From Bifidobacterium sp. (GTDB taxonomy: Bacteria > Actinomycetota > Actinomycetes > Actinomycetales > Bifidobacteriaceae), in NCBI RefSeq assembly GCF_022640935.1, contig NZ_JALCCV010000008.1:1-64000 (forward strand): a stretch of 64,000 nt of DNA, written 5' to 3'. Shown piece after piece: positions 18,405-28,941 of this stretch. Positions within the stretch are counted from its first letter, which is position 1, and every line of letters starts with the position of its first letter. Under the pieces are notes generated by a model. It had not been told where the DNA came from. It saw only the letters and a program-made list of their open reading frames with translations, and did no database searches. A program made the translations under genes and the position numbers.

Positions 18405-19424
18405 TCACGCGAACAGGAAGCCTTGGCCGTGATGCTCGGGATACGTATCGAAGAGCTCGGCGACCGAGCCGTCCTCGAATACGGCGCGGATCGCGCTGGC
18501 CAGCAGCGGCGCGATGGAGAGCACCGTTAGCCCATCCCAGCGCTTGGCCGCCTCGATCGGCACGGTGTCGGTGACAACGACCTCGCGTGCGCCGCAATCC
18601 TTAAGCCGCTGGATGGCCGGCCCGGAGAATACCCCGTGCGTGGCGACGACCGTGACCGAGTTCGCGCCGGCCTCCTTGAGCACCTTGCAGGCACCGGCGA
18701 TAGTGCCGGCAGTGTCGATCAGATCATCGACCAGCACACAGTCCCTGCCGTCCACATCGCCCACGATGCGGTTGGCCACGGCCCGGTTGGGCCGCGTGAC
18801 GTCGCGGGTCTTGTGCACGAAGGCGAGCGGGCCGCCGCCCAAGCGGGCCGCCCATTGCTCGGCGACGCGGATGCGCCCGGCATCGGGCGAGACCACGGCC
18901 ACATTGCCCAGGCGGTCGGCGAAACGGTCGCGGATATAATCGACCAGCACCGGCATAGCGACCAAGTGGTCGACCGGCCCGTCGAAGAACCCTTGGGACT
19001 GCGCGGCATGCAGGTCCACGCTCATGATGCGGTCGGCGCCGGCCGTTTTGAGCAGATCGAAGATCAGCCGGCAGGAGATCGGCTCACGGCCCAGATGCTT
19101 CTTGTCCTGGCGCGAATAGCCCAGCAGCGGGCACACGGCGGTGATGGAGCGGGCGGAGGCGCGCTTGAGCGCGTCGATCATGATGAGCTGCTCCATGATC
19201 GCCTTGTTCACCGGGTTGGCATGGCTCTGCAGCACGAACACGTCGGCTCCGCGAACCGATTCGGTGTAGCGCACGTACATCTCCCCGTTGGCGAAGTCGT
19301 AGGCTGTGGTCTCCAGCACATCGATGCCCAGCTGCCCGGCCACATCGGCGGCAAGCTTGGGATGCGCCCTTCCGGTGACGAGTATGAGATTCTTATCGGG
19401 CTTACCTGAGAGGATGGCGCTCAC
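18405..19424 (-). CDS. prs: Ribose-phosphate pyrophosphokinase
   Basis: MSAILSGKPDKNLILVTGRAHPKLAADVAGQLG...GYSRQDKKHLGREPISCRLIFDLLKTAGADRIMSVDLHAAQSQGFF...VLVDDLIDTAGTI. Confidence 0.97.
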   Translation of the reverse strand: MSAILSGKPDKNLILVTGRAHPKLAADVAGQLGIDVLETTAYDFANGEMYVRYTESVRGADVFVLQSHANPVNKAIMEQLIMIDALKRASARSITAVCPLLGYSRQDKKHLGREPISCRLIFDLLKTAGADRIMSVDLHAAQSQGFFDGPVDHLVAMPVLVDYIRDRFADRLGNVAVVSPDAGRIRVAEQWAARLGGGPLAFVHKTRDVTRPNRAVANRIVGDVDGRDCVLVDDLIDTAGTIAGACKVLKEAGANSVTVVATHGVFSGPAIQRLKDCGAREVVVTDTVPIEAAKRWDGLTVLSIAPLLASAIRAVFEDGSVAELFDTYPEHHGQGFLFA

Positions 19425-19488
19425 CGTATCTCCAAACGTTGTTCGCTGAAGTGGACTCGACCCATACTAACCGCGTCCGGCGACCTGA

Positions 19489-19516
19489 ACGCCGCAATCC
19501 GCAGGGCTTGCGGCGT
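19489..19516 (-). terminator. Hairpin, possible terminator downstream of nadD
   Basis: acgccgcaa-tccgcagggc-ttgcggcgt; 9-bp arms; no T-tract. Confidence 0.45.
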
Positions 19517-19590
19517 GCCGTCGGTCGGCTGCTTATGCATCCTGCTCGGCGCCTTGCCCCGCCCGCGCACGACGCCTGCCCTGTTCGCTT

Positions 19591-20316
19591 CTACGACTGA
19601 TACAAGCCATGCTTGCCGATATATTGCACCACGCCGTCAGGCACGAGGTACCACACAGGCTCGCCGCGCCGGGCACGCCGGCGCACATCGGTCGATGAGA
19701 TGGCCAGCGCGGGGATCTCCAGCGCATCGACTTTGCCTGCCGAGGGGACCAAAATGGCCTTGGGATTGGAATATCCGGGCCTAGTGACCGCGACGAAGCG
19801 GGCCAAGTCCCACATGTTGTTCGCATCCTTCCATTGCAGGATCTCGGCGACGGCGTCCGCCCCGGTGATGAAGAAAAGCTCGGCGTCAGGGTGTTCGTGC
19901 TGGATGTCACGCAGCGTATCGATGGTGTATGTGATGCCAGGCCGGTCGATATCGACGCGGGACACGGTGAAGCGCGGGTTGGCGGCGGTAGCGATCACGG
20001 TCATCAGGTAGCGGTCCTCCGCGTTGGTGACATGCTTGTCGATCTTGAAGACCGGCCGGCCGGTGGGCACGAAGATGACCTCGTCCAAGTCGTAGACCCA
20101 GGCCACCTCGGAAGCCGCGACCAAATGGCCGTTGTGGATAGGGTCGAAAGTGCCGCCCATGATGCCGATACGAGGCCGTGCGTGCCGGTTGCCCCGTAAC
20201 GAGCGTCGGGTGCGACATGCGTTGTCGCCGCTGTCGCCCGGCATGTCTCCCGGCAGCGAAAGCTCCGCCATCTTGCGTTCAGCGGGCTGCGCCTCGGCCT
20301 GTGCGCCGGCGCTCAT
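19591..20316 (-). CDS. nadD: Nicotinate-nucleotide adenylyltransferase
   Basis: [38 protein letters not shown]...[34 protein letters not shown]. Confidence 0.95.
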   Translation of the reverse strand: MSAGAQAEAQPAERKMAELSLPGDMPGDSGDNACRTRRSLRGNRHARPRIGIMGGTFDPIHNGHLVAASEVAWVYDLDEVIFVPTGRPVFKIDKHVTNAEDRYLMTVIATAANPRFTVSRVDIDRPGITYTIDTLRDIQHEHPDAELFFITGADAVAEILQWKDANNMWDLARFVAVTRPGYSNPKAILVPSAGKVDALEIPALAISSTDVRRRARRGEPVWYLVPDGVVQYIGKHGLYQS

Positions 20317-21035
20317 GCCGTATGCCCGTCTGCCGGATCGGCTGGCGTCGCGGAGGCATTGGCAATCATCCCTGCGCGAGCGCCATCGCCGCCGAGCATC
20401 TCCCCGCGATGCTCATCGGCATGTTCGGTCTGCTTTTCGATCGTTTCCAAACTGGGCTCGCCGTCCTGCGAATCAATCCTGCCCATGTCCTCGTCCCATT
20501 CCTCCTGCACGACCTTGCTGATCTCATCGAAGGTCGGCAACGGGAAGTCGGGCTGGAACATGCGGCGCACCTGCGCGACGCAATCAGTGATGTGCACCAG
20601 CGTGCCGCCCATGGCATCGACCTCGCCCTCGCGTTCCCGAGCGGTGAATTCGGCGATATGCCGCTCCATGATCGCCATGAGGTTCCTGACCACACCGAAC
20701 TCGTGCCCTTCCAGATCACGGACTTCGGGAGAATCGTTGTCGGGCCAACCGATGAGCACGGCGTCCGCATACTCGAGCGCGGCCCGCTGCGCCGCCGAGG
20801 CGATGCCGTCCTCCACTTGCACGAGGAACACGTACCGTACGATGCTCAGACGCTCCGAAGCGATTTTCAGCCACAGCCGCTGGTCGTTCAGGTCGATGCC
20901 GCGCCCGACGGCAAGCCGTTCGGAACCGGTCATATTCGCCGCGTTGGCTGCGTTTGCCACATCAGTTGCATCCGTCATATCCGTTTTGGCCGCCTCCTTG
21001 GGCTTCTCGGGCTTATCGTTCGTCATCTCGCTCAT
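20313..21035 (-). CDS. Uncharacterised conserved protein between proA and nadD
   Basis: Overlaps the proA stop and the nadD start; [64 protein letters not shown]... Confidence 0.75.
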   Translation of the reverse strand: MSEMTNDKPEKPKEAAKTDMTDATDVANAANAANMTGSERLAVGRGIDLNDQRLWLKIASERLSIVRYVFLVQVEDGIASAAQRAALEYADAVLIGWPDNDSPEVRDLEGHEFGVVRNLMAIMERHIAEFTAREREGEVDAMGGTLVHITDCVAQVRRMFQPDFPLPTFDEISKVVQEEWDEDMGRIDSQDGEPSLETIEKQTEHADEHRGEMLGGDGARAGMIANASATPADPADGHTA

Positions 21036-22348
21036 GGCCGCACCTGCCCATTGCCGTATCCGATCCATTTGGTGGTCGTCATCTCCTGTAAGCCCATGGG
21101 CCCGCGCGCGTGCATTTTCTGCGTGGAGATGCCCAGCTCGGCGCCGAAGCCGAACACGCCGCCGTCGGTGAACCTCGTGGAGGCGTTGACCATGACCACC
21201 GCCGAATCAATGCGCGCCGTGAACTCCTCGACCGCGCCGTAATCCTCGGTGAGGATGGATTCCGTGTGCCCGGTCGAATGCGCGTTGATGTGAGAGATCG
21301 CCTCATCCAAGGAGTCCACGACCTTGACGCCCATGATAAGCGCCAGGTATTCCGTGTCCCAATCCTCGGCGCTCGCATGTTCCACATGCAGCTCCTGTAC
21401 ACCGCTGCGCGAGAGAATCCCGTAGGACCGCTCATCGGCACGCAGCGTTACTCCGGCCCGGGCGAACGCCTGAGCGGCAACCGGCAGGAACGCCTCGGCG
21501 ACATCGCGGTGCACCAGCAGCTTCTCCGCTGAATTGCACACGCCGACGCGCTGCGTTTTCGCGTTGATGATGATGGGCACGGCCTTGTCCAGGTCGGCCG
21601 CGCGATCGACGTAGATATGCACGTTGCCAGCGCCGGTTTCGATGACCGGGACCTTGGATTGCTCCACCACCGCACGAATGAGACCGGCCCCCCCGCGCGG
21701 CACCAGCACATCGATATGCCCGCGCGCCTGCATCATCGCCGTGACGCCCATTCTGCCGAACTCGTCGACCGAAGCGATAAGCGCCGGATCAAAACCTTGC
21801 GATTGCAGCACTTCGCTGATCAGGTGCAGCGTTGCGGCATTCGTGTTTCGGGCGGCATGACCGCCGTGCAGCAGCACCGCATTGCCTGATTTGAGACAGA
21901 GCGACGCCACGTCGACCGTGACATTCGGACGGGCTTCGTAGATCATGCCCATCACGCCCATCGGCACGCGGATCTGATCGAGCCGCAAGCCATTGGGAAG
22001 CGTATAGCCCCGTACCGTCTGGCCCAACGGGTCGGGCAGCGTCGCCACATGACGCACACCCAACGCCGCAGCGCGAATGCGACTCGCATCGAAACGCAGC
22101 CGGTCAAGTCTGCCCTTATCCATGCCCGAATCGAATGCGGCCTGCATATCGAGCTCATTCGCGGCCGCGATCTGATCCGCATGCTCGTCCAACGCGTCCG
22201 CGAGCGCGAGGAGCAGCTCGTTCCTCGTTTCCCCGTTCGCGCGGCCGAGCTCCGCCTGAGCTCGCGCCGCAGCATCCGCCATCGCACAGACCTGTCCGAA
22301 GACATGCCCGTCAGATTCCGGGGCAGATCGTGAAATCTCGCTTGTCAT
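21032..22348 (-). CDS. proA: Gamma-glutamyl phosphate reductase
   Basis: [52 protein letters not shown]...[51 protein letters not shown]. Confidence 0.97.
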   Translation of the reverse strand: MTSEISRSAPESDGHVFGQVCAMADAAARAQAELGRANGETRNELLLALADALDEHADQIAAANELDMQAAFDSGMDKGRLDRLRFDASRIRAAALGVRHVATLPDPLGQTVRGYTLPNGLRLDQIRVPMGVMGMIYEARPNVTVDVASLCLKSGNAVLLHGGHAARNTNAATLHLISEVLQSQGFDPALIASVDEFGRMGVTAMMQARGHIDVLVPRGGAGLIRAVVEQSKVPVIETGAGNVHIYVDRAADLDKAVPIIINAKTQRVGVCNSAEKLLVHRDVAEAFLPVAAQAFARAGVTLRADERSYGILSRSGVQELHVEHASAEDWDTEYLALIMGVKVVDSLDEAISHINAHSTGHTESILTEDYGAVEEFTARIDSAVVMVNASTRFTDGGVFGFGAELGISTQKMHARGPMGLQEMTTTKWIGYGNGQVRP

Positions 22349-22621
22349 ACCCCACAGCGTACCGCACCACCACCCGATTGGATATTGTCGACGCATGACA
22401 TTTTGACTGTTATGCGGCGTATTAGCAACATGCAGAACCCCAGAAATCCGCCATCCCGGGTTTCTTGACAACCGATACGACGAAAAACACGTCACTCAAT
22501 GACCGAAAACGGCACACAACGACCCACACAAGGAAGTCGCAGGGCGGCGAGTCGATCACCCGGACCAGCGGCTTCGCTAGACTAGTGGGCGAAAACCGAT
22601 CCCCAGTTGCAAGGATGAGAC

Positions 22622-24124
22622 GTGAACACTTTTCACAGCACCCGCAGAGCCGATGACGCCCCCAGTGGACATGGGACGAGCGCAAAACAGGCCATCCGGC
22701 GCGGCTTGGCCGAGGACGGAGGCCTGTTCGTCACCGATGCGCTGGGCGAGCGGACGGTTGATGTTGCAGCGCTGGTCGGCAAGTCCTATCAGGAGATCGC
22801 CGCTGCAGTGCTCGGCGCGTTGCTCGACGACTTCGCCGAAGACGAACTCGCGCGGTGCATTGCCGAGGCTTACGGCCCGCAGTGGTCCGATCCGGCGATT
22901 ACGCCGTTGAAGCCGCTGGGCGACGACTACGTGCTGGAGCTGTTCAACGGCCCCACCTGCGCCTTCAAGGACGTGGCCTTGCAGATTCTGCCGCGCTTCA
23001 TGGCGCGGACCCTTCCGGCCGGCGGCGACGCCCAGGAGAAGATCATGATCCTGACCGCCACTTCGGGCGACACAGGCAAGGCGGCGCTCGCCGGATTCGC
23101 CGACGCCCCGGGAACCGGCATCACCGTGTTCTATCCCGAAGGCAAGGTCAGCGAGGTCCAGCGGCTGCAGATGACCACGCAGGCTGGCTCCAACGTCAAT
23201 GTCTGCGCGGTGCGCGGCAATTTCGACGACGCGCAGAGCGCAGTCAAGGAGCTGTTCTCCGATACGGATCTGGCGCGGGAACTTGCCCAGCAGTACCACG
23301 TCGTGCTCTCCTCGGCGAATTCCATCAACGTCGGCCGGCTCGTACCGCAGGTCGTGTACTATTTCTCGGCCTACGTGCAGCTGGTCGAACGTGGCGCGAT
23401 CGCACTTGGCGACGAAGTGGAATTCTGCGTGCCGACCGGCAACTTCGGCGATGTGCTCGCCGGGTATTATGCGAAGCTGCTGGGGCTGCCGGTGAGGCAC
23501 CTCATCGTCGCCAGCGACAAAAACAACGTTCTCTTCGACTTCCTGACATCCGGGACCTACAACCGCAGGCGCAGTTTCTATCAGACCATCTCTCCCTCGA
23601 TGGATATCCTCGTCTCCTCGAATCTCGAACGTATGCTCTACTACATGTCCGGCAAGGACCCGCGGCTGATCCAGATGCTGATGACCGATCTCAGGGACTG
23701 GGGTGCGTTCGAGGTGCCGGAGACGCTGCTGGCCAAGATCCGCATGCTCTTCGGCACTGGCTGGGCCGACGAGGACCAGGTGCGCGATGCGATCCGCGAC
23801 TGCTGGGAGCGCAACCGCTATGTTATCGACCCGCACACCGCCTGCGGCTACTTCGTCATGCAGCGCATACCGCGTGACCCAGCCGTTCCTCGCGTGCTGC
23901 TGAGCACCGCCAGCCCGTACAAGTTCCCCCGCGTGGTCGACGAATCGCTTGGGCTTGATGCCTCCGGCAGCGACTTCGATTGCATGGGCACGCTTGCAGC
24001 GTCCACCGGCACCGTTGCGCCGAAATCCCTGCGCGAGCTGGAGCACGCCCGGCCCCGCTTCGACGGTGTCATCGGCATCGACGCCATGCGCGACGCCGTC
24101 AAGGATGCCGCCGCCAGACTGTGA
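22622..24124 (+). CDS. thrC: Threonine synthase
   Basis: NTFHSTRRADDAPSGHGTSAKQAIRRGLAEDGGLFVTDAL...ELFNGPTCAFKDVALQILPRFMA...ILTATSGDTGKAALAGFADAPGTGITVFYPEGKVSEVQRLQMTTQAGSNV. Confidence 0.97.
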   Translation: MNTFHSTRRADDAPSGHGTSAKQAIRRGLAEDGGLFVTDALGERTVDVAALVGKSYQEIAAAVLGALLDDFAEDELARCIAEAYGPQWSDPAITPLKPLGDDYVLELFNGPTCAFKDVALQILPRFMARTLPAGGDAQEKIMILTATSGDTGKAALAGFADAPGTGITVFYPEGKVSEVQRLQMTTQAGSNVNVCAVRGNFDDAQSAVKELFSDTDLARELAQQYHVVLSSANSINVGRLVPQVVYYFSAYVQLVERGAIALGDEVEFCVPTGNFGDVLAGYYAKLLGLPVRHLIVASDKNNVLFDFLTSGTYNRRRSFYQTISPSMDILVSSNLERMLYYMSGKDPRLIQMLMTDLRDWGAFEVPETLLAKIRMLFGTGWADEDQVRDAIRDCWERNRYVIDPHTACGYFVMQRIPRDPAVPRVLLSTASPYKFPRVVDESLGLDASGSDFDCMGTLAASTGTVAPKSLRELEHARPRFDGVIGIDAMRDAVKDAAARL

Positions 24125-24396
24125 CATGGCTGCCATGGTGCTACTACGGCAATCTGGTAGTGTATCGACTTATCTGTGGCACCTGTTGAAGGTCGCGGAG
24201 GTATATCCCGCTTATTTGCGTCATCACATTCTCCTGACTCGATGGTCGGGTCGCCCTATATGGCGATTGCTGAGCTTTTATACTCAACGGCTGCCCGAAA
24301 CGATGCCGCAAAGTAGGCGAGATGTATCTCTGCAAAGGTCAGCATCTGCCACAAATAGCGGAGATACGCCGCAGTAGCGGTATTCACAATTGATCG

Positions 24397-24430
24397 ATGG
24401 CGCTGCGCGGCTTATGATCTGCAGCGCCAT
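24397..24430. terminator. Hairpin between convergent thrC and the ABC remnant
   Basis: atggcgctgc ... gcagcgccat; 10-bp arms, 14-nt loop. Confidence 0.5.
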
Positions 24431-24464
24431 GGCATCATCATCTGCTCCATGCGTCCGGACGGTC

Positions 24465-24764
24465 TCACGGCTCTTTGCGCCGATAGCTGCGAGGCGAGAT
24501 CAAGAGCGACGCCGCGACCACGATCGCAACGAACGCCACGGCGATGAGCACAGTCAACGGCGTCGAAACAAATATATGCGCGCCCAGCCATGCCGCGATC
24601 GCCGTGACCTGCTTTTTGAAGAGCAGCGCAAGCGCACACAGGACGAACACCACCAGCGGCAGCCCGAAGGCCGGAATCAGCACAGCCATGAGCAGCATGG
24701 AGAGCATGCCGCCTGCAGTCATTCGCAATCCATCCAGCCGCACGGCTTTGGCAATAGCGTTCAT
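24465..24764 (-). pseudogene. ABC-2-type permease subunit, apparently internally deleted (99 aa)
   Basis: MNAIAKAVRLDGLRM... then only two hydrophobic segments; directly downstream of the broken ATPase. Confidence 0.5.
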
Positions 24765-25383
24765 CGCTCTTCCTCCTTCGTGTTGGTGAGCCTGACGATG
24801 TCATCGATCGACACCGGTTCGAGCGCCGGATTCGTGTCATCGGACTGCAGTTTCTTCGCGGCAGACGTGTGCATCAGCGCATCGAAGCCCGTCGTATAAC
24901 GGTGGATACCCAATGCCCGGCCCGCGATGGCATCGAGTTGCTCCGGGCCGCCTTTGACCAGGCGGAAGGAGTCTTCGAACTCATCCTTGAGGCCGCTGTA
25001 GTGCAGCCGCCCGCCGGCGATATAGGTGATGAAATCGGCGGCGTGTTCGAGGTCGTCGGTAATATGCGTGCTGAAGAGCACGCTGCACGCCTCGTCCTCG
25101 ATGTACTATCCATCAGCCCGTCCCATCCGAGCACATCCAAACCGCTCGTCGGCTCGTCGAGGATGAGCGATTTCGCGTCGCGGTGAATCATGTTGAGAAT
25201 GAGTTTGATAAGCGTCGATTTGCCTGCGCCGTTCGGCCCTATCAGCCCCATAATGTATCCGGCGGGCAGGTCGAAGGTCACATCCTTCCAGTGTGAAGTC
25301 CGAGCCGTAGCGTTTCGTGGCGCCGTCGACGCTCAGAGCGAGCGGAACCGAACCCTGCAGCTTATCGACCGTCACGCGCGTTC
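24761..25383 (-). pseudogene. ABC transporter ATP-binding protein with frameshifts and internal deletion
   Basis: Three frames in order: [30 protein letters not shown] / [46 protein letters not shown] / [30 protein letters not shown]. Walker A runs almost directly into Walker B, so the Q-loop and ABC signature are missing. Confidence 0.85.
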
Positions 25384-25815
25384 CTTTTTTCTTCGCTTGC
25401 CTGGGTGTCAGCCGATGACGCCCCGCCGCCATATGGCGTTGGTTCGTCGCGGTAGGCCGCTTCAAGCATGTCGAGCAAGCCAAGCAGCGGCACGTCCGCG
25501 GCCTTGGCGGCCATGCTGACCTGCAGCAGGCTGTCGGCAATGCGCTGCGACAGCTGCTCGCGCATCACCTCGTTGCCTCGCTGCAGAACGAATGTGCCTT
25601 TGCCTTGGACATTGCGCACCACGCCCTCGTCCGCCAGCTCGTTGTATGCCCGGGTGACGGTGAGCACGGAGATGCGCAGCTCCTTGGCGAGCTTGCGCAG
25701 GGAAGGCAAAGTCTCCCCCGGCGCCAGTTCGCCCGAGAGAACGGCGGCCCGTATCTGCTGTTTGATCTGCTCGTAAATCGGTTTGCCGGACACGGATGAG
25801 ATGATCAGTTTCATC
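25362..25815 (-). CDS. GntR-family (YtrA-like) transcriptional regulator
   Basis: MKLIISSVSGKPIYEQIKQQIRAAVLSGELAPGETLPSLRKLAKELRISVLTVTRAYNELADEGVVRNVQGKGTFVLQ. Confidence 0.9.
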
Positions 25816-25856
25816 ATGCCTTTTCTGTCGTTCTGCTGGATGCAACAACTCTGCAT

Positions 25857-25925
25857 TACTGTTATGCTGCTTTGTATAACAATATAACAGTTATCACAAC
25901 TGTGCAAGTTAATAATATAACAGTT
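25857..25925 (-). promoter_or_regulatory. Putative GntR operator array upstream of regulator gene
   Basis: aatataacagtt at 25881-25892 and 25914-25925 (33-bp spacing), plus inverted actgttat at about 25857-25864. Confidence 0.6.
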
Positions 25926-26150
25926 GCTGAAGGCTGGAGCGCGACCATAGCCACGCATATGCATCGCCGGCGCGCTCCATGCGCACCATGCCTTCCGGAC
26001 TATTGCGTCGTGCGCGCCGATACCCGCGTCCACTGGCGTCGGCCTCCCTGCGATCCCTGCGTTTGCGCCGTTTGAATGCGATTGGCCTCAATATGCCGCG
26101 CCTCGTTGCGCGCACTACGCGAATTGCGGCAGCACAATGCGCGCGTACGC

Positions 26151-26840
26151 CTACAGCGCCGCCGGCGCGTTGGCGAAGTCGAAGAGCACGCCGTCGGCCT
26201 CCTCACAGATCGCGTCCCAATCTACATTCGATGAGTCGTCATGCATCGCCCATGCCTTCATGCCTGCGGATTTGGCCGAACGCACGCCGGCCAGCAGATC
26301 TTCGAACACCGTGCAATCGGCCGGCTCGACGCCGAGTTTGCGGGCGGCGAGCAGATACACGTCCGGGCTGTCTTTGCCCGCGCTTCCCGCCTCGTCGGTG
26401 CTGCAGACCACGTCGAAGTATTGCGCTATGCCCACATGCGCCATCGCCGGTTCGCGCAGCTGCGCGTTCAACGAGGTCGCCACGGCGAGCTTGGCCCCGG
26501 ATTCCTTGAGCGCACGCAGATACTGCGCCGCGCATGGCTTGGCCTCCACGACGCTGGAATAGGCGCTCTGCGCCATTATATTCCATTCGTCCATGAGCGC
26601 CTGCGGGCTCTCATGCAGGCCGAACCGGGCGATCGTGTATTCGGCGATCTGCGTGATCTGCATCGCGGCCACTTTGCCCGCATAATCGGCTGGAACCGCG
26701 AACCCACGCCGGTTGAGGAAATCAGTGTCGATCTGATCCCACACGCCCATTGAATCAAGCAGCGTGCCGTCAAGATCGAAGATAGCGCCTTTGCCGGCAT
26801 TGATCTTGATCTTCACATCGGATTGGGCAAGCTTGGACAT
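26151..26840 (-). CDS. HAD-IA family hydrolase (phosphoglycolate phosphatase/beta-PGM-like)
   Basis: KGAIFDLDGTLLDSMGVWDQIDTDFLNRRG...KLAVATSLNAQLRE...KDSPDVYLLAARKLGVEPADCTVFEDLLAGVRSAKSAGM. Confidence 0.95.
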   Translation of the reverse strand: MSKLAQSDVKIKINAGKGAIFDLDGTLLDSMGVWDQIDTDFLNRRGFAVPADYAGKVAAMQITQIAEYTIARFGLHESPQALMDEWNIMAQSAYSSVVEAKPCAAQYLRALKESGAKLAVATSLNAQLREPAMAHVGIAQYFDVVCSTDEAGSAGKDSPDVYLLAARKLGVEPADCTVFEDLLAGVRSAKSAGMKAWAMHDDSSNVDWDAICEEADGVLFDFANAPAAL

Positions 26841-26949
26841 GTTCTCTCCCTCATCCCCCTCATTAGCAGCACCTCGTCAATGCGCAGCGGCCTCGTTTTC
26901 GCCACACCAAGGGCACCCGCCGCCGCAGCCGTGTTGTGCGCATTACGCG

Positions 26950-28941
26950 TCACACTGCGCTTGCGGCGAGGAGTTCGCGGGCGTGGTCGAGGGAGGTGTG
27001 CGATTCGCTGCCAGAGAGCATGCGGGCGATCTCGCGGATGCGTTCCTCGCCACGCACCTCACGCACGCCGGTCGAAATAGTGGGTGTTGAATCGGCTGTC
27101 TTTTCAGCGGAATTAATGGCTGCGCCTTTGTCTGCCTCATCAATTGTGCTGGATTTGTTAGCAGCGTCGGTTCCGCCAATCTCGCCGTTCCTGCCGTCCC
27201 TGTCGGACGACTTGCTTACGACGAATTGCGCGTCGGCCCATGAGGCGACTTGCGCCAGATGGGTGACGACAATGACCTGCGCATGCCTGGCCAAGAGCGC
27301 CAGTCGACGGCCCAGTTCGACCGCGGCCTTACCGCCGACGCCCGCGTCCACTTCATCGAAGATGAAGGTCATATCAGCATTGGCGTCGGCACCGCTCTCA
27401 TCGTCTCCGGCTCCGTCAATTCCATCCTCGACGCCCCCGCTTTTACCACTATGCCTGTCTGCTGCGGACAACTCAAGCGCCAGCATGAGCCGGCTCAATT
27501 CACCGCCCGACGCGCTAGTGCCCATCGGCAGCTGCGGGGAACCAGGGAACGGGGTGAACAGGAATTCGATGTCGTCGAAGCCATGGGCGTCCAGCGCCCC
27601 GGTATCGCCTGGGCAGGCCTCGTCGAAACCACGGTCATTCGAAGCGTTGCCAGCCGAACCGTTCCGCACTGTCGAACCGTTATTGCCGTTCGCACCGCCT
27701 TTTGTGGCTACGGTTTTCGCACGCTGCGTGACGCGAATGTCGAGTTTCGCGCCCGACATCGCCAGTGATGAGAGTTCGCCATTCACCGCCTTCGAAAGCT
27801 CCTTGGCCGCGGCGATCCGCGACCGGCTGAGTACACCGGCCGCCTGCAACGCCTGACTGTACGCCTCACGGCGCTGGGCACGGAGCTCTTCGAGCTTCTG
27901 CGGCGAATCGTCGAGATCCTCCATATCGCGCATCGCCTGATCGCGCCATGCGATGACGTCCTGCAAGCTCGGCCCCCAGCGCCGCGTCAGCTCGCCGAGC
28001 TCGTGAATCCTTGCGTTGAGCGAATCAAGGCTGTCCACGTTCTCTTCCGGGCCAAGCTGGCTGGACAGCGAGAAGACGATATCGGCCAGATCGGCGTTCA
28101 ACGCCTCGAGCCGATCCGCAATCTGCGTGAACAGTCCCGGCACATGGATCGAACGCAGCGCCTGAGCCGACTGCGAAATCAGGGCGGCCGCGCCCGTCCC
28201 GTCAGCATCCACATCGATTTGCGAGGCATCCAAGGCCGCTAAGGCCTGGCTCACGCCGCGCGCGATATCGGCGGCGTGCTCGATGCGCGAACGCCGTTCC
28301 TTGAGCTCGTCGTCCTCGCCGGGATGCGGATCCACTTCGTTGATGCGGTCGACCGATTCGCGTAGATAGTCGGCGTGCTGGCGCATCGAAGCCTCCTGAT
28401 TGCCCAGCGTACGCAAACGTTCATCCATGCTCTGCAACGACTCCCATGCCTTGCGATACATGCCGAACGCCGCATCATCAGCGGCGACCATGTCAAGGAA
28501 TTCACGCTGGCGGGAGACGGAAGCCAGCCGAAGCTGGTCGGCCTGGCCGTGAATGGTGACCAGTTGGGCGGCGAGCTCGACGAGCACGGAACGCGGCACG
28601 CTATGGCCCGACAGCACGGCGCGCGACCTGCCCGAGCTGGGCACGGCGCGAGAGAGGAACAGTTCGTTGTCGTCCTGCGACGGCGTGATGCCTGCATCTT
28701 GGGCGACACGCGCAGCCGCGCCGGGTGGCAGCACTGCGAACACGCCTTGGACCCACACGCCGCCTGCCCCGCCCGAGACCTGCGCGGCATCGGCCTTGCC
28801 GCCCGATATCAGCCGTATGGCATTGAGCAGCATGGATTTGCCCGCACCGGTCTCGCCGGTAATCGCAGTCATGCCGGCGGAAAGGGAAAGACACGCATGA
28901 CGAATGGGACCGAGATTATTAATCTCCAGCTCGCTGAGCAT
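26950..28941 (-). CDS. recN: DNA repair protein RecN
   Basis: MLSELEINNLGPIRHACLSLSAGMTAITGETGAGKSMLLNAIRLISGGKAD...; SGGELSRLMLALEL; TFIFDEVDAGVGGKAAVELGRRLALLARHAQVIVVTHLAQVASWAD. Confidence 0.96.
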   Translation of the reverse strand: MLSELEINNLGPIRHACLSLSAGMTAITGETGAGKSMLLNAIRLISGGKADAAQVSGGAGGVWVQGVFAVLPPGAAARVAQDAGITPSQDDNELFLSRAVPSSGRSRAVLSGHSVPRSVLVELAAQLVTIHGQADQLRLASVSRQREFLDMVAADDAAFGMYRKAWESLQSMDERLRTLGNQEASMRQHADYLRESVDRINEVDPHPGEDDELKERRSRIEHAADIARGVSQALAALDASQIDVDADGTGAAALISQSAQALRSIHVPGLFTQIADRLEALNADLADIVFSLSSQLGPEENVDSLDSLNARIHELGELTRRWGPSLQDVIAWRDQAMRDMEDLDDSPQKLEELRAQRREAYSQALQAAGVLSRSRIAAAKELSKAVNGELSSLAMSGAKLDIRVTQRAKTVATKGGANGNNGSTVRNGSAGNASNDRGFDEACPGDTGALDAHGFDDIEFLFTPFPGSPQLPMGTSASGGELSRLMLALELSAADRHSGKSGGVEDGIDGAGDDESGADANADMTFIFDEVDAGVGGKAAVELGRRLALLARHAQVIVVTHLAQVASWADAQFVVSKSSDRDGRNGEIGGTDAANKSSTIDEADKGAAINSAEKTADSTPTISTGVREVRGEERIREIARMLSGSESHTSLDHARELLAASAV

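Noticed and set aside
16472-18574. 700-aa + strand ORF
   Set aside because: Antisense to rsfS, glmU and even the tRNA-Gln gene; arginine/alanine-rich artefact.
22577-24136. 519-aa minus-strand ORF spanning all of thrC
   Set aside because: Full antisense of a strongly recognisable threonine synthase; no independent signal.
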